DNA of 64,000 nt, taken from the NCBI GenBank assembly GCA_037074765.1, contig JBAMDO010000577.1, positions 806,001-870,000 on the forward strand. Reading direction: 5' to 3'. The position numbers were made by a program, and so were the translations under genes. This stretch comes from Mansonella perstans (lineage: Eukaryota > Nematoda > Chromadorea > Rhabditida > Onchocercidae). Every line of letters starts with the position of its first letter. Within the stretch, counting starts at the first letter, position 1. The notes under the pieces were generated by a model, which saw only the letters and a list, made by a program, of their open reading frames with translations, had not been told where the DNA came from and ran no database searches. Shown piece after piece: positions 34,420 through 47,349 of the stretch.

Positions 34420-36514
34420 TCATTTGAGGTGTACTCCTTGTAACTCAATATTGCCATCGATGGAGAGCTTATCGATATCTCGAGGTGACATTCGATGTGT
34501 AAATGAACACACAAGGCAATCATCCACATGACACTGTAACTTTAAAGAACTTTAACCACTTAAAGAAATTCAAAGAAATTTTTCACGTTAATGAAAAAAT
34601 CTTAAAGCAAATTAAATTGAACGAAAGAAATGAACTAACAAGAAATCGATTTTCTTCACAATAAAACAGCAAGTCAAAAGCTCGCTTCTTTTTGAACGGA
34701 AATTGCATATCTAACTCCCTCTCTTCCGTTCCCCATCGTTCCTCAGATCGGGTATTCCGAATCAGCTTCTAGAAACTACTCTTCTGCATTTCGATTTTTT
34801 TTCAGTTGTTAAATTTTCGATTAAAACGACTGATAACTGAAGTGTTTTAGTTCATTGATGAAATAAAGAGCAAAAATCAATACGGTTTAGCATGGATCAG
34901 TTTTCCAGATAGTTCAAATTTCTCCTTCCTTGCATTGTCATAAAACTTCTCCAGCTATTTGGCTTAATAAAAATTTGATGTCTTATCAAGCGAAAATTTA
35001 CTTTCTGGGTAATTCGAGGATTAAACCTGAATGCTATATCGTTGCCAGAATAAAAATCCACTATGAATTGTTTGGTTTGTTTTTTAACAAATCCTGATAC
35101 ATAAAGCTTTCGTCCTGGATAAAAGTTTCCCGGGATATCTGCTGTGTACGGTACTTGCTATAATTGTATTTGAATCAAGTTGAAAAAAAAGAAAAATCAA
35201 TTTGAAATGCCTTAATAAGGGAAAATGCACTTATTTTATTTAATTTAAAACTTCAGAACAAATTCAAGAAAACCAATCCAGTGTAGTTTATTTTGAATTT
35301 CCCATATCATTCTGATACCAATATCAAGATATAAATGGAACGAGTATTTAGTTTTATTCAGTGTGAGCACAAGCATTCATTGCACTTACGTAATATTTAC
35401 CCTCCCACGAAACTGTGTACAATTCGGCATCACCATTCATGTAAATGTGTGAAATATTTGAAATTGGTACATAATGTGCAAATCTAGCCAGTAATTTATG
35501 ATCAATGAATATCTGAAATTGCTTGAAATAATTTCTCTTTTAATGGTAAATAATAAGATAAAGAAAAGTCAGAAACAATAAGAAAAGAACTGTTCGCCAA
35601 AAATTACTCAAAATGTTTAATTAGTGATTAATTAATTTTTTCTGAAAAAAAAATAATTTCGAAAAATTTTCAAAATTCACCTCAAAGTATTTGTCATGAC
35701 ATCTAATTCGTATGTCAAATTCATCACCAGGTGCCCATTTATGCTTCACTGAACCTTCTCTATAAAATATTTTTTAATTTTAATTTTATAATCAGCAACA
35801 ATTTTACAAAGCTTTTAAGGTTTAAAAAAAGATAAACTGACCTTCCCCACTGACCATTAATACAAGCATTTAAATAAATTTTTTTCAAAGCAATGTTTGC
35901 TCGAATAGCAAGGAGTCGATTGTCGAGAATGTCACTCTCAACCTCTTTTTCCACTTTTCCACCATTTGTAAGGTTCAGAATAAATTCATTGCGTCCTTAA
36001 ACTTTAAACTTTAGTATAATTCTAAAACTAAATTCTTTCATATAACAAGCAAAACAATTTGAACCAATTTTGTCAAATTAAAAAATTTTACACTCAGAAT
36101 TTTGTGTGATTTATTTGCTTTAAGTTTTTGAGATTTTACCGACAAATATTTTCAAACTGGTTTCCTATCCTTCTTACCATCCTAGCGCACTTGTCACAGT
36201 CTTATTAAATTTATTCTTTTAGACCGACCAACAAGTTCCAAATTACTGATGCATTTTTAATGCTTTATTAAAACCATATAATAATCTTAATAGGTTTAGA
36301 ATAAATTATTATGTCCTTCGAGTTTAAAAAAATCAAATTCTCTCAATTTTCCTCCTCTTTCTTCAAGTTCAACATGAACAATAAAGGGCATAACATATTA
36401 ACTCTCAAAAAACAAACCAATGATATATCCTCGGACAATCAGTGATTGACCCGGTTGTAATTGATTGCCTTCCAATTTTGACAGGTAAGGCACTGGCTGC
36501 AAATCGTTCACTTG
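34420..36514 (-). CDS. Tandem-repeat galectin with two divergent carbohydrate-recognition domains (7 exons, first exon uncertain)
   Basis: Exons 36514-36418, 35995-35842, 35759-35681, 35512-35390, 35157-35002, 34768-34640 and 34539-34420 have fully consistent phases and give 285 residues. Domain 1 (VPYLSKLEGNQLQPGQSLIV ... GQWGREG ... EFDIRIRCHDKYFEIFIDHK ... FAHYVPISNISHIYMNGD) shows the galectin fold pattern. It lacks the H-x-N-x-R and W-x-x-E-x-R sugar contacts (LAIRANI; WGREG). Domain 2 (VPYTADIPGNFYPGRKLYV ... AFRFNPRI ... RNT ... WGTEERE ... FTHRMSPRDIDKLSIDGNIE) keeps NPR, RNT and WGxEER, but the first His is Arg. Nematode galectins of this type are secreted by leaderless routes and bind host or worm glycans. 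The total matches the usual ~280. A possible starter exon, 37665-37651 (MSFRQ, phase 0), fits the open start but is unproven. Confidence 0.85.
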
Positions 36515-36789
36515 CTACTGATAATGTTTTGAGATAATTTTGAATTATATCAATGACATTTTTCTGTTTAATTATTTATCGATAATTAAAATTATGAGAT
36601 AATTTTATTTTTTCTTTACTCGAAAAACTGATTTAAAATATTTGAAAAATCGACTAACAAAGCTGTTATCTCGTCCAGTAATGAAATTTTTCTGCGTGAT
36701 TTTTTTTGTTTCATTCCCGAATAGTTTCCTCAAAATCGATGACATCGATATGATGATAAAAAGTTATTGGTCGAAGGAATAATAGACAG

Positions 36790-36835
36790 ACACATGCACA
36801 GATAGACACACACAAACACACACATATACACTTGG
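36790..36835. repeat. CA-rich microsatellite
   Basis: Imperfect ACACA/CACAG/ATAC runs in the presumed first intron or 5' flank of the galectin gene. Confidence 0.6.
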
Positions 36836-37650
36836 CTTAGAAATTAAATTGATCCGTTCTGATCCGTTGAATTCAATTCAAGTCAAATTACTACCATAAA
36901 CAAATGTGTATCTGTAATAAAAAAATTGGGTATGGAAATTAAATTTCGAAAGATAAATTATTTGAATGAAACGATTATTTTGTAGGATAAAATTGTAAAG
37001 AAGATTTTATTTAGACAACAATAAAAGAGTAAAACTTTAAACTTGATAAACCTATTCTAAGTTTGTAACTTTTTAAATTCAAATTTCACAAAACAAATTT
37101 CAAAATATAGTCATAATAGAAATGAAATAATGCTAGAAAAAGTAGAATACAGGCAGAGGAAAACAAATATTCGACATTCAACGGATATCGAAATTGCTTT
37201 TAATAGTGTAGCAGTGATGTATCACAATGATAAATTTTCAGAGAGCATTAAATTCAATGTACAAGAAATGAATCGATGTCTCGATCGAACACTTTAATGT
37301 CTGTTCTCATACAACGGGACAAATGACAACGGGAAAAATTATGGAGAAGAGAAAGAAGAAGAAGAAGATTAAACTATTTTCTGTTACATTGTCTTTAATG
37401 AACTTTTTTTCTATTTGAAGAGAGTGACACTAGAATGAATGCAAAAATTATCGTCATCTAAAATGAAATAACTGCGACATTTCAGGAGGTATTGAAATAA
37501 CATTTAATATCCGAAGTAATTTTCATTTGAAAACAAGGGAAATTAATCTAGTTGCAATTTCATAACTAATTTAACATATGTCAAAAGCAATAAAGTAGAG
37601 AATTAAAACTAGATTTGTTACCCATATCTAGATGTATCTGAATGAATTAC

Positions 37651-37665
37651 TTGACGAAAAGACAT
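37651..37665 (-). CDS. Candidate first coding exon of the galectin (MSFRQ)
   Basis: An ATG followed by four codons and a GTAATT donor in phase 0, which would join the exon at 36514 to give MSFRQ-QVNDLQPVPY. The intron would be about 1.1 kb. The evidence is only phase and position. Confidence 0.3.
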
Positions 37666-38160
37666 TGAAGAAGGTAAAATGAAATTTCCAATTAATTCAG
37701 CTTTTAATAGCAAATAATGAATATCGATAATGGTAACTTTGTGAAGACAACTTGCAACAGCAACATTATTAACGAGATTAGTAATTAGAAGTATTTTCCA
37801 AATGCAATTGGGAAATGAAAAATGTTGCATATTCATTTATCAGAAGCGAAAACAAATGATATCATTTTCGTATTATCGAAAAGAAAGAACAATTAAATAG
37901 GAGTTTTAATGAAATTTTAACTTTTCTAAATGAACAATAGAAAGCCTTGTTTGTTTTCCAAATTATTCTTTCAATCTCGACAAACTCAAACAGCATACTA
38001 ATTTCCGAGCAAGTTAACCCCAAATTAACTTTTTAGGGTTAATTTTCAAATTGAATTATGTTAATTCCTTTATGAACTTTAAATGGATTTGAAATATCTG
38101 GGCTTTAAATAGTCATTGAATGAAGTAGCAATGATACGTTTTTTCGCAACAACGCATATG

Positions 38161-38325
38161 AAATGAATATATATATAATATAGTAAGTATATGTATGTGT
38201 GTATGTGTGTATGTGTATGTGCTGTATGTGTACTTTTTTTTGTCGGATGTTATGTATTTCTCAATACTTTAAAAATGTATGTATATGTGTGGCATGTAGA
38301 TGTATGTATGTATGAGTGTATCGTT
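38161..38325. repeat. GT/ATGT microsatellite
   Basis: Imperfect TATGTATGTGTGTATGTG arrays split by a T-rich spacer. The plus-strand frame through it is repeat-encoded. Confidence 0.75.
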
Positions 38326-41300
38326 TTTTTTTTCCATTTTAAAAAATACATCACACTGAAATATTTTTCTATAAGAATGATAGTTTTTTGGAACAAAAGT
38401 GAAGCGAAAAATTCCTTTGATAATTAAATTTGAAATGACAGTAATGTAAGGCGCCTGTGTAGAAAAAAATTAAAAATTTATAAAATGAATTTAATGATTA
38501 ATTTAAAAGAGAAATGGTGATCCAAGAAATGCTACAGCAAAAGCACAATGTCAATGCCATCCGAGCAGAAGGCATCAATGATATTTTGCGATGCTTTAAA
38601 TAGGCAAGTAAAAATCCAAACTTTTTGGAAAGATTTTAAATAAGTAGATTTGATTCAATTAGTCAAATTTATGCAATCAAATTTTGTTCCAATAGCTCTA
38701 ATACATAAATAAAAAATGTTTATATAGATTTCATTGGAAAAAAAGTTGGAAAAATACTAAATTGTAGAAATACTAAATTATTGTGATTGAATGTAATGAA
38801 TCTCGTATGGAATGATGTCGAATATGAAGACCACTAAGCTTATTAGAAATTTGATTTCATTCATTTGTTATGCGCTGTAGAAATCGTCAATCTGATAAAT
38901 ATTGTATTTATAACAAAATTTGGCAAGTTAATGCCGCTTTTAATATTAAATTGGTCATTGCCTTCTAGGCAATTCTCAAAAATCATGAGCAAAAAAAAAT
39001 CGAATTGTGGATGTTAGTAGAGGGGAAAGTCTGGATTACTAGAAAGTGCAACTACCGCATGCACAGTTATTGGCTTTAGCACCTATAAATGGGCTAATTA
39101 AAAAGCAGTTATAATTACTATGGCCAAAAATTTTGCCCGGATACAAGTTTTGTATGAGCAATAAAGGTATATTTTCACATATCGATTGGACAAAACAAAA
39201 ACGACACTTATATTTCTATTTATGGTAGCCAGACGAAACAAAAAAAAAAAAAAGGAAGAAAAAAATAAAAAGTAGATGTAGAAAATTTAATCTAGAAAAT
39301 TTATGATAAACTAATTTATTCAAGAGAAAAATGTGTAAGAAGAGAAACAAGGATAAACTGTTGGTTCCATTATTGTGCTCCAGAAAAACTGGATTCTGAT
39401 GAGTCATTGATATCAATAGACTACAGTTAAAAGTGTATTAAAATAAATTGGAAATAAATAAGAGATGCTAAATGAGAGCGTAACGAATTATATTTAACAA
39501 TCAAACTATTTTTCTTGTGATCGATCTCTGATCGAAACCATATGTTAAATCATATGTTTCATTTTCATGTGAGATTATAAAATTTCATAATCTTTTATTG
39601 AATTTTTTGGCAATTGAAAAGATTTTATTAAACATTCACCCAAACTTTAACAAATATCGGTCTTTTTTTTCTGCAAAAAATTCGATTGAAATAATTCCCA
39701 TTATTTCATTCTTTTATTTGATTTGAATTGGCTATTATACTTGCTTCATGATTTGCTTAATTTCCATAAAAGCACCGTATCCCTGAATAGAAATGACAAT
39801 TTGGGTCTTTTACTGCATATACCGCATAAATTTCAGCTACAGTAGTAAATTTTGAAGATTTAATGCAAGAAAAATGCATACAAAAGATATGAAGTTAATA
39901 TAAGAAGTAATGTGTACAATATACAAATAATATACATAAGTATAATTACATAAATTTAGATTGAGTAAATAGATTGGCACCTAACTGTCAGTGAACAAAA
40001 GATGTCATCAAATTTTACAATGCTTTTGACAAAGACTTTTATGACAGTAACATAAGAAGATAATATTTATTATTCCCTGTTGGAATTGCCCGTATTTGTT
40101 GACAAACTTTTGATGCCATAAACAATTGAAAATATTTCGTGCTACAATTGCAATGCAATTTAAAACATATGATCGAATTATCGATAAAAATAATTTTAAT
40201 TCTAATTTTAGAGATCAAAAAACATAGCCAAATGAAATATGATTTCGTGTAACCAGAAAAAATTGAAGATCAAACAATAGTTATTATTCGTTATCGACGA
40301 TTTAGAATAAGAGTATTGATTTGCTGATTATCCCTTTTGAATTATTTGTGACAGAAACAAGTATCGAAAAATAAGCCAATGTTTAAACATTTGCTGATTG
40401 ACAAAATTAACTGATTCATCGATGAACTGAAGCAGAAAATATTCCTCTCATAAGTGACAGGTCGAGATATTTACTGGAACAAATGACTTGTTTTCATGAA
40501 AGAGATAACCTGTCACCATCGATACAAGGATGCACTGCTGAAGAAATTTCTTATTCGAGATAAAAGACATGAAAAATGAAGTGTGACGATGTATGCAGTG
40601 AGTGTAATTTTCAAGCAAATTAGAAAGGTCAGGCAGAAGGCATACAAACTACAAGATGGGAACCATGTCTCAATTAAAAGCTAACATGAACTTTTCAGAT
40701 TGAAGAAAAAATAGAAGTGAAAATTTTGATATCATTTCGCAAATACTGAAATTAAAGGAAGCAAGACAATGGAAGACCCAGTTAATAGATAATTAGTAGA
40801 GCAAGACCTAATTAATTGGCAAATTATTAATTTGGAATAAAATTTAAAAACATCGATTGATATTTCAAATGCAAAAAAGTAAATTATTTGATATTTTTTC
40901 TTTCCAATAAATAAATATATTTTTAATGAAGTAATTTAGCAGTTTTTTTTCTTTCTCCTTGCATTTAAATAAATCACATTTTCAAATAAATTAAATTACA
41001 TGAATAAATTGTAAATAAATAGAATAAGTGAATTGCACGTGCGATTCTAATGATCAAATAAAGTTTCTTAGGGAAGGAAAAAAAATGCTACAAAATTTTT
41101 GAAATAAATTGTGAAATACATTGAAGTGATCAGTGCTGCAGCGGGTGGCATGCACGACACACTGATGCATCACTCTAATCAAGTGTGCATATGTGTCACT
41201 TTTTTTGCTTTTAACTTTGATATGAATCGAACAGGAATTTCAACAGAATTATGATACAACGAAAACATATACAGTATATTGATGTCAACGTGCTTATTTT

Positions 41301-42099
41301 AAAATTTTAAAATTATCAGTCATTCAATTGAAATTAAACATTTAAAGGCAAATTAAAATTGCCGATAATTGCTTTCTGAATCATATCATTTGAAATACTT
41401 GTTGCATTTGTGGTATCAAATAATTTGTTTATAAAAAAAAAATTTAATTTTCTGAAAATTAAAGGAAATAAGACTTTCTGTAAAAATACGTCGAAAAACG
41501 GTTCTTTTTAAATCACAAAGCAGAATAATTAATTGTTTGATTAAAATTATCGTCAGGATGCCATTTAAATTATCCTTTCAAATGTAAAAATACATTTTTG
41601 AAGTTGTCCAACTTAAAATGGATTGATTCATTGCCCGAATGATCCGAATCATAAGAAATGCAATGAATTTTGATCCACATAAAAATCTCATATATTAATG
41701 GTCATGTTTTAAATTTACCAAACATTTGCTCAGTTTACATAAACTGTGAAATTCTCATCAAATTTTATCCATTACATTTTTCATACTCTCTGGAATGAAT
41801 TCCTTCTCATTTCGATACACGTAACGTAAGCGCATCCATCATCAGGTAAACAGAGATTTCGATGTAGTAACAAAGGGGTGTTACACATATCATTCAACAA
41901 CCATTTTTTATCCTTGACAAATCAATCAAACCGGTTTCACAGTGCCGTTTTTTTGCTCTTCGAAAAAATCATTGGATTCAGGCGTTTAATCGAAATGGGA
42001 AAGACAATAACAAATCGCATAAATCGTAATGCAAGCATACATTAGCAAACATAAAAGGAATGCAGAAGAAATTTGCATGCATGTGTGTTACTAAAAAAT

Positions 42100-42212
42100 T
42101 CACAAATTTTGATGTCGTTTAATATTATCAACATTACCATCATCAGCATGCAATAGCCAATCCTGTAATTTCTGAATACTTTCTAATTGATTTAATAAGC
42201 TGATAATATTAC
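42100..42212 (-). CDS. Candidate terminal exon, unrecognised
   Basis: After a TACCATCAG acceptor the minus strand reads (G)NIISLLNQLESIQKLQDW and continues with an acidic DDGNVDN part to a TGA. The composition is amphipathic and helical, unlike the surrounding DNA. No upstream exon was found within several kilobases, so it may be the end of an unseen small gene (for instance a peptide precursor) or chance. Confidence 0.25.
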
Positions 42213-44749
42213 CTGATGGTAAAACGAGAAGTTTAAGGTATAAAAAAAATTGATGAAAACTTTTTATAGCACATACTATAACTATCAAATTTCAAGCAAT
42301 GTTTGATTCGCTTATTCATTATATATTTGGTTTAAAAAATCAATGAAAATTTCGCACTGGTCACAAAACATACAATATGTAAAGATCAAATTAAAAAATA
42401 TTGAAAATTGTGAGTGAAAAATAATTAATATTTTTGTAAAATGAACAAAGACTGTACATAATGTTAGGAAGAAAAATTAATTGCTCCGAACATTACACTT
42501 AGAAAATTCTCTCATCAAGATGTCATCAAAGGGACAGTTATGATATGCCATTTTGCTTGATGAACAATCCAAATTTAGTTGATGTTATTTTTAATACACA
42601 AAAATACTAATTAATTAGCACATTTATACAATACTCATTACACAAGCAAATGTTTACAAAGAAATATATTCCATGACACGAAAGAATTTCATAAAAAAGA
42701 ATTCGCGCACAAATTATTCAAACCATGTGAAGTAAAAGTTTTCATGTGATTTTTTTCTCAAAAATAATTATTGCAAAGAATTTCCCATCTTCTTGCATAA
42801 CAAAGATTTGTTGCTATGAAAATTAAATGAACCAAACGCAAGCAATTACAAAGTAACTTATCTTTCAGCATTAGCAATAAGATGCAATTATCGATTTGTA
42901 CATAACATTCTTGTAACTTTCATCAAGAAATTTGGACAAAAAATATTCATGACTAGCCTTCGCGAATGAAGATTTCACTTCCTCCTCATTCTAGAAAGAA
43001 TATTAGGATCAAATATCCATGCTAAATTGCTATTCTCAAATGTTCAACCCAATTTTGAACTATTTCTTCAGAATGTTAATTAGAACTTCCTCTTTTCCAG
43101 TCTTTTTGGATGCTTCTCAATGAAAAAAGAATTAAATTTTAAATAAGTACTCGATCAAATATATTTTGCATATATATGAATATATTTGATAGTGCATCAG
43201 TCAAACATAAATTTAAAAAATGAGTATTCAGTGAAGAATCTAATTTAAAAAAAAAAATGCACCAAACGACATCATTGTCTTATGTATTCCACATGATACA
43301 GAACGAAAGAACATTGCATGTTCTAGAAATTATCGATGTCCTCAAACCATTAATGATTACCTATTTGATTCCTAAAAGTATGATCATGAAATGCAAATAT
43401 TTGCTCAAAAAAATGTAAAAAAATTTTCTAACAAAAATTCTTATCCCGGATTTCTCCAATTAAAAATATGAATTAAAAACATGTAAATTTGTTTACTTTA
43501 AGTAGAATCCCATGTAAAATTCGGCATTGCATTAATATTTCTAAAATAAAAAAGAAAAAAAAAAGGCAGTGGTGACAATGTTATCCTAGTTTTTCAAACT
43601 TGTTATCAATTGAAATAAAACCAATATCCAAATTATTATCTTCAGGATTTTCAAAGTAGAAATAAAATATTCTTATATGGAATATCGAATAATTGTTCGA
43701 AAATTGACAATTTTTTATAATGTAAAAGTCAATGATTCGTGCATTTAATTCATTATCTTGATCGATGAGTATTATTAATCTTATCTTCAGTATTTCAGCA
43801 GTCCATAAATTTCCTCATACTGCACAAAATGTGCAATTCCATTTTAAACTCTTGAAATAATCTATTGACTACCGGTTTTAAAAATTTGTTAAAGATCAAG
43901 AACTATCTGATCAGCGATTATTCAACGGTCATAACCTTGATGGATGAATCAATTTTTTTAAATGTAATTTACTCGTAGGGTAACAATATGAGATAATACT
44001 TAATGCTGAGATTTCATTCGAAACAAAAAGGATCAATTCGAGAATTCTGGAAAAAATCCTGGCAGTGATGGATCACATTCACTCGTACTCATTAATCTTT
44101 AATCGATTTGGGGAAAATCTAATACTGTCAGTAGCAATAAAATTCAAAGTAGTTTCAAGTTGACAGATTTTCACGTTGAAACGCATTTAGAATTGAGTAA
44201 TATTCTGATACGCGGTTCATATCATTCAGAAAATTATTTTTGTGCCACAAATTCACTGATTTTTTTATCGGAAAGGAACAGAAAAATAATCGAAAAACCT
44301 GCTAGCAATATTAGCTTTTTCGACCATTACAAAAGCATCAAATTTGTTTCACACAGACATTGCGTGGTGACGTAGCCCTTTTTTGCATCTACCCATTTCA
44401 CGTTTCCTTATCACCTTTCCTAGACTTCCAGCTAGCGTCTTTGATAACTAATAATGTACCCAATTCAATTGTCACCTAACTTCTGAAAACTAGCATAGTG
44501 TGGAAGAAAACAGAAAGTATTTTGAAAAATTGTAATTTAAAATACCAATCGATTAGCCTTTATAAGTAAAAAGTTTTAGCTAAGGGTGTTTGATTTTTAA
44601 AAAAATAAATAAATAGAAAAGCAAATTATTGAATATTTTAATTATTCTAGCTAATCTATTAATTATTTCTAAGGAAAGACGAATCGAATATTACAATGTT
44701 GTTGGTAAAACAGCGAAAAATTCGTTATAAAATTGATTTCTAATGCTGT

Positions 44750-44750
<1 letters not shown>

Positions 44751-44832
<82 letters not shown>
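44751..44832. repeat. Perfect (CA)41 microsatellite
   Basis: 82 bases of uninterrupted CA, the longest simple repeat in the window. A useful polymorphic marker if it is not an assembly artefact. Confidence 0.95.
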
Positions 44833-44833
<1 letters not shown>

Positions 44834-45647
44834 CTAATGAAGAGGGAAATATAAGCGTCGTTTGATAGCATTGAAAAATTACTAAAGATTGTCGAGAGTC
44901 AAAAAACCATTACTTTATTCCGGATGAATACATTTAGAAAAAAAGAAGTTTAAGCTTTGAACTTTTGAATCTGATGACTTAGCATTGTTAGAGTGCAAAT
45001 TTTATAGAACAGCACATTTCTTGATGGTAGAAGGACTAGTTCTTCTGTTTTCTGACCCTGAAGATAGAAAATTGTAAAAATTATTTTGAAGAGGAAAAAA
45101 TCTACGTCATCATCACTTCTTTAACTTTTCTTTGTCCATTTTACAAATCTTTCACTGATTATAAAGTCAGAAAAGGCGGTTGAAGCCGCAATATCACGAA
45201 ATTTCGAAAAATCTGTTATGCTGTACGTATACGGCTTAAATGATGCGGAAATTTCAATAAACATTGATTGTTGTCAGTATCGATAAAGATATCGATAAAT
45301 GTTAAGTCATAATTGAAAATTAGCTGATAAAAATTACTTAAACCATTCTAACAAGTATTTTATTAATTTGAATAAATAAATACAATAAAGATACACATAT
45401 GCTGTGATCATCTACTCCCCATAAAAATGAAGGAATTGTTAAGCCATTTATTCTTTATATTTGATTCTAACAATTTTAGAAACTAAGAAAAAGCATCTAT
45501 TTCACAGTTTGGCATGCAAGCAAATTTGTACATAAATATGGCTTTGGCGTATAAACGCCACATATCGAATAAATACATATTGGAATTTAAAACTTTACGT
45601 AAACTTCTGATATTGGTATGAAAAGAAGACAAGAAACTGGCGACAAG

Positions 45648-45745
45648 TCATGATAATTCCAACAATGATATTACCACGAAAACCATGGACAAAAATGGTA
45701 ATATAACTTTAAAGACATTACCAAAAATGGTAATACCGTTGAAAA
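45648..45745. repeat. Short inverted ATTACC/GGTAAT repeats
   Basis: ATTACC and GGTAAT alternate four to five times. They include a compact ATTACCAAAAATGGTAAT hairpin near 45717-45734 and a similar pair shortly upstream. Confidence 0.5.
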
Positions 45746-47160
45746 ACAAAACAATTGCGAATGCAATGAGCGCTTTTTCACTCTAATATGCGCAACAGTC
45801 GCTCGCTCTCGTTTTAAACGAAAAACGTCCTACAATCCTTCTTCTTCCACTTTACAGTAATTATTTTCAATATTTTGCATGCAAGAGAGATCGGCCATTT
45901 TTTCGGTTGTAATTCTTTCTGTAAAATTTTCAATGAAATTAAATAATTGAAGTAATTTGCAGAAATTATTTTAATTTTACAATTTCTTGAGGATTTTACT
46001 GCTTTCTTCCTGGATATGCTTCAGTCGATGGAATAGTTATTCCTTTTCATATTTTCATTTCCAGTCTTTTCAAATTTTGTCACTGAAATCAAATTGTTTA
46101 TTTTGAACTAAAATTTCAAATATTATTTGACTGAACTTAAAAAAAAAAATCAAATCTTAACTGTAACTTGATACTTTATTTTGTTATGCGATGAATGGAG
46201 AACTGACAATTCAGGTGACAATCCAAATTTATCATCGACCAGTCTTTGCCGTTTCTTTTCTGAAGCTTTTATATTTTTTCTCGTTTCTATTCTTTACATT
46301 TATTTCCAAAAACTCTCTTTATAGAATACTTTCTTGATACAATGTTTTCTGATACCATATCTTTCCATTTTTATTCCTTTTAAATTTCCAAAATTTGACT
46401 TAATTGCTATTCGCTTTAATGTTACCGATATCTGCTTGTATTTGATGCATTTACTGTCCACTTCAATTGTTTTGTCTTTTAAACTGTTGCAGAAATTTCA
46501 GGGGCTCTTCTGAAGTATTGCTTTCTTCTGAGGTATTTCAACTCGGAACTTTTGTATGTAAGAGAAATTTTTACTCTTCTCCAAAGATTATTTACGATTT
46601 GTAGCATTTAAAATAGTTTAAATGGCGACAGTTTTTATTCGCCACAGTGAATACTTCCAATAAATTTGCTAAGCCATGTTAAACGCTCAGCCCACTATTG
46701 GCCATAGCTATTGCTAATATTTAATAAGAAGGGCCTGATTGTTGCTAAGCACTCTGGCCTTGCTTACTTATCCTTTTTTTGTTTTTTCGTCATTGCAAAT
46801 AATAAGCCTGATAATTTCTACATTGAGTCACTATTTCTGTCGTAACTGTTTAGAATTTGAAATGGAAATTTGAAAGAAACAAATTTTATTTTCACTGCTT
46901 TTTTAAAAAAATTTCAATTTTTTATTTTCTTTCTCGCAATTGTCGCAGCTGTCCATTAAATAAGGCAATCATCATTACGAAGAATATATACAGATGTTGC
47001 TGAATGATATATGGAAAAAAGTTTGAAATTATTGTCAAAATTATTAATTCCTTCAAATTTGTAATACTATTTAAGTTAATTAACTTAAAATTGCTATTCC
47101 ATAAATAAAGACTTCAATTAAGCCAAACAAAAAAAAGTGAATAATAGACAAAACTCAATT

Positions 47161-47349
47161 ATGGATGGTTCGGTTTGGAAAGCTTTAAACAAAATGAGAA
47201 TGATAAGCTTGCAATTATTTCTAGATGAAAGCAATTGCAAAAAATTTGATATGAGTCAGTTGCGAAGATTTGATATGAAACAAATGCGAAGATTTGAGCT
47301 AAATCAGATGCAGTCAGATATAACTTTTTGGCTTCAAAGTTTTCATCAA
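47161..47349 (+). CDS. Candidate exon with three 8-residue repeats, possibly an alternative start of MCTP
   Basis: From the ATG at 47161 the frame is open to a GTATAT donor after 47349 (phase 0), and otherwise runs to a stop at 47391. Residues 29-52 consist of three imperfect octamers, FDMSQLRR, FDMKQMRR and FELNQMQS, encoded by three 24-base DNA repeats (47245-47316). Joined in phase 0 to the acceptor at 49249, it would read on through ATT-GTG into the ATG of the MCTP gene. That makes an alternative N-terminus possible but unproven. Function of the repeats is unknown. Confidence 0.3.

Larger units (their letters stand above)
37850..47130. other. Gene-poor interval of about 9 kb
   Basis: No multi-exon gene could be assembled on either strand. 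Open frames here are short and compositionally like non-coding DNA. Possible exceptions are the minus-strand terminal exon at 42100-42212 and a 29-codon plus-strand frame at 38514-38603 (MVIQEMLQQKHNVNAIRAEG...). Simple repeats are listed separately. Confidence 0.45.

Noticed and set aside
38191..38427. Cys/Val/Met-rich plus-strand open frame
   Set aside because: Encoded by a GTATGT microsatellite.
44160..44375. 71-codon plus-strand open frame
   Set aside because: No splice context, start context or family resemblance; composition like the surrounding intergene.
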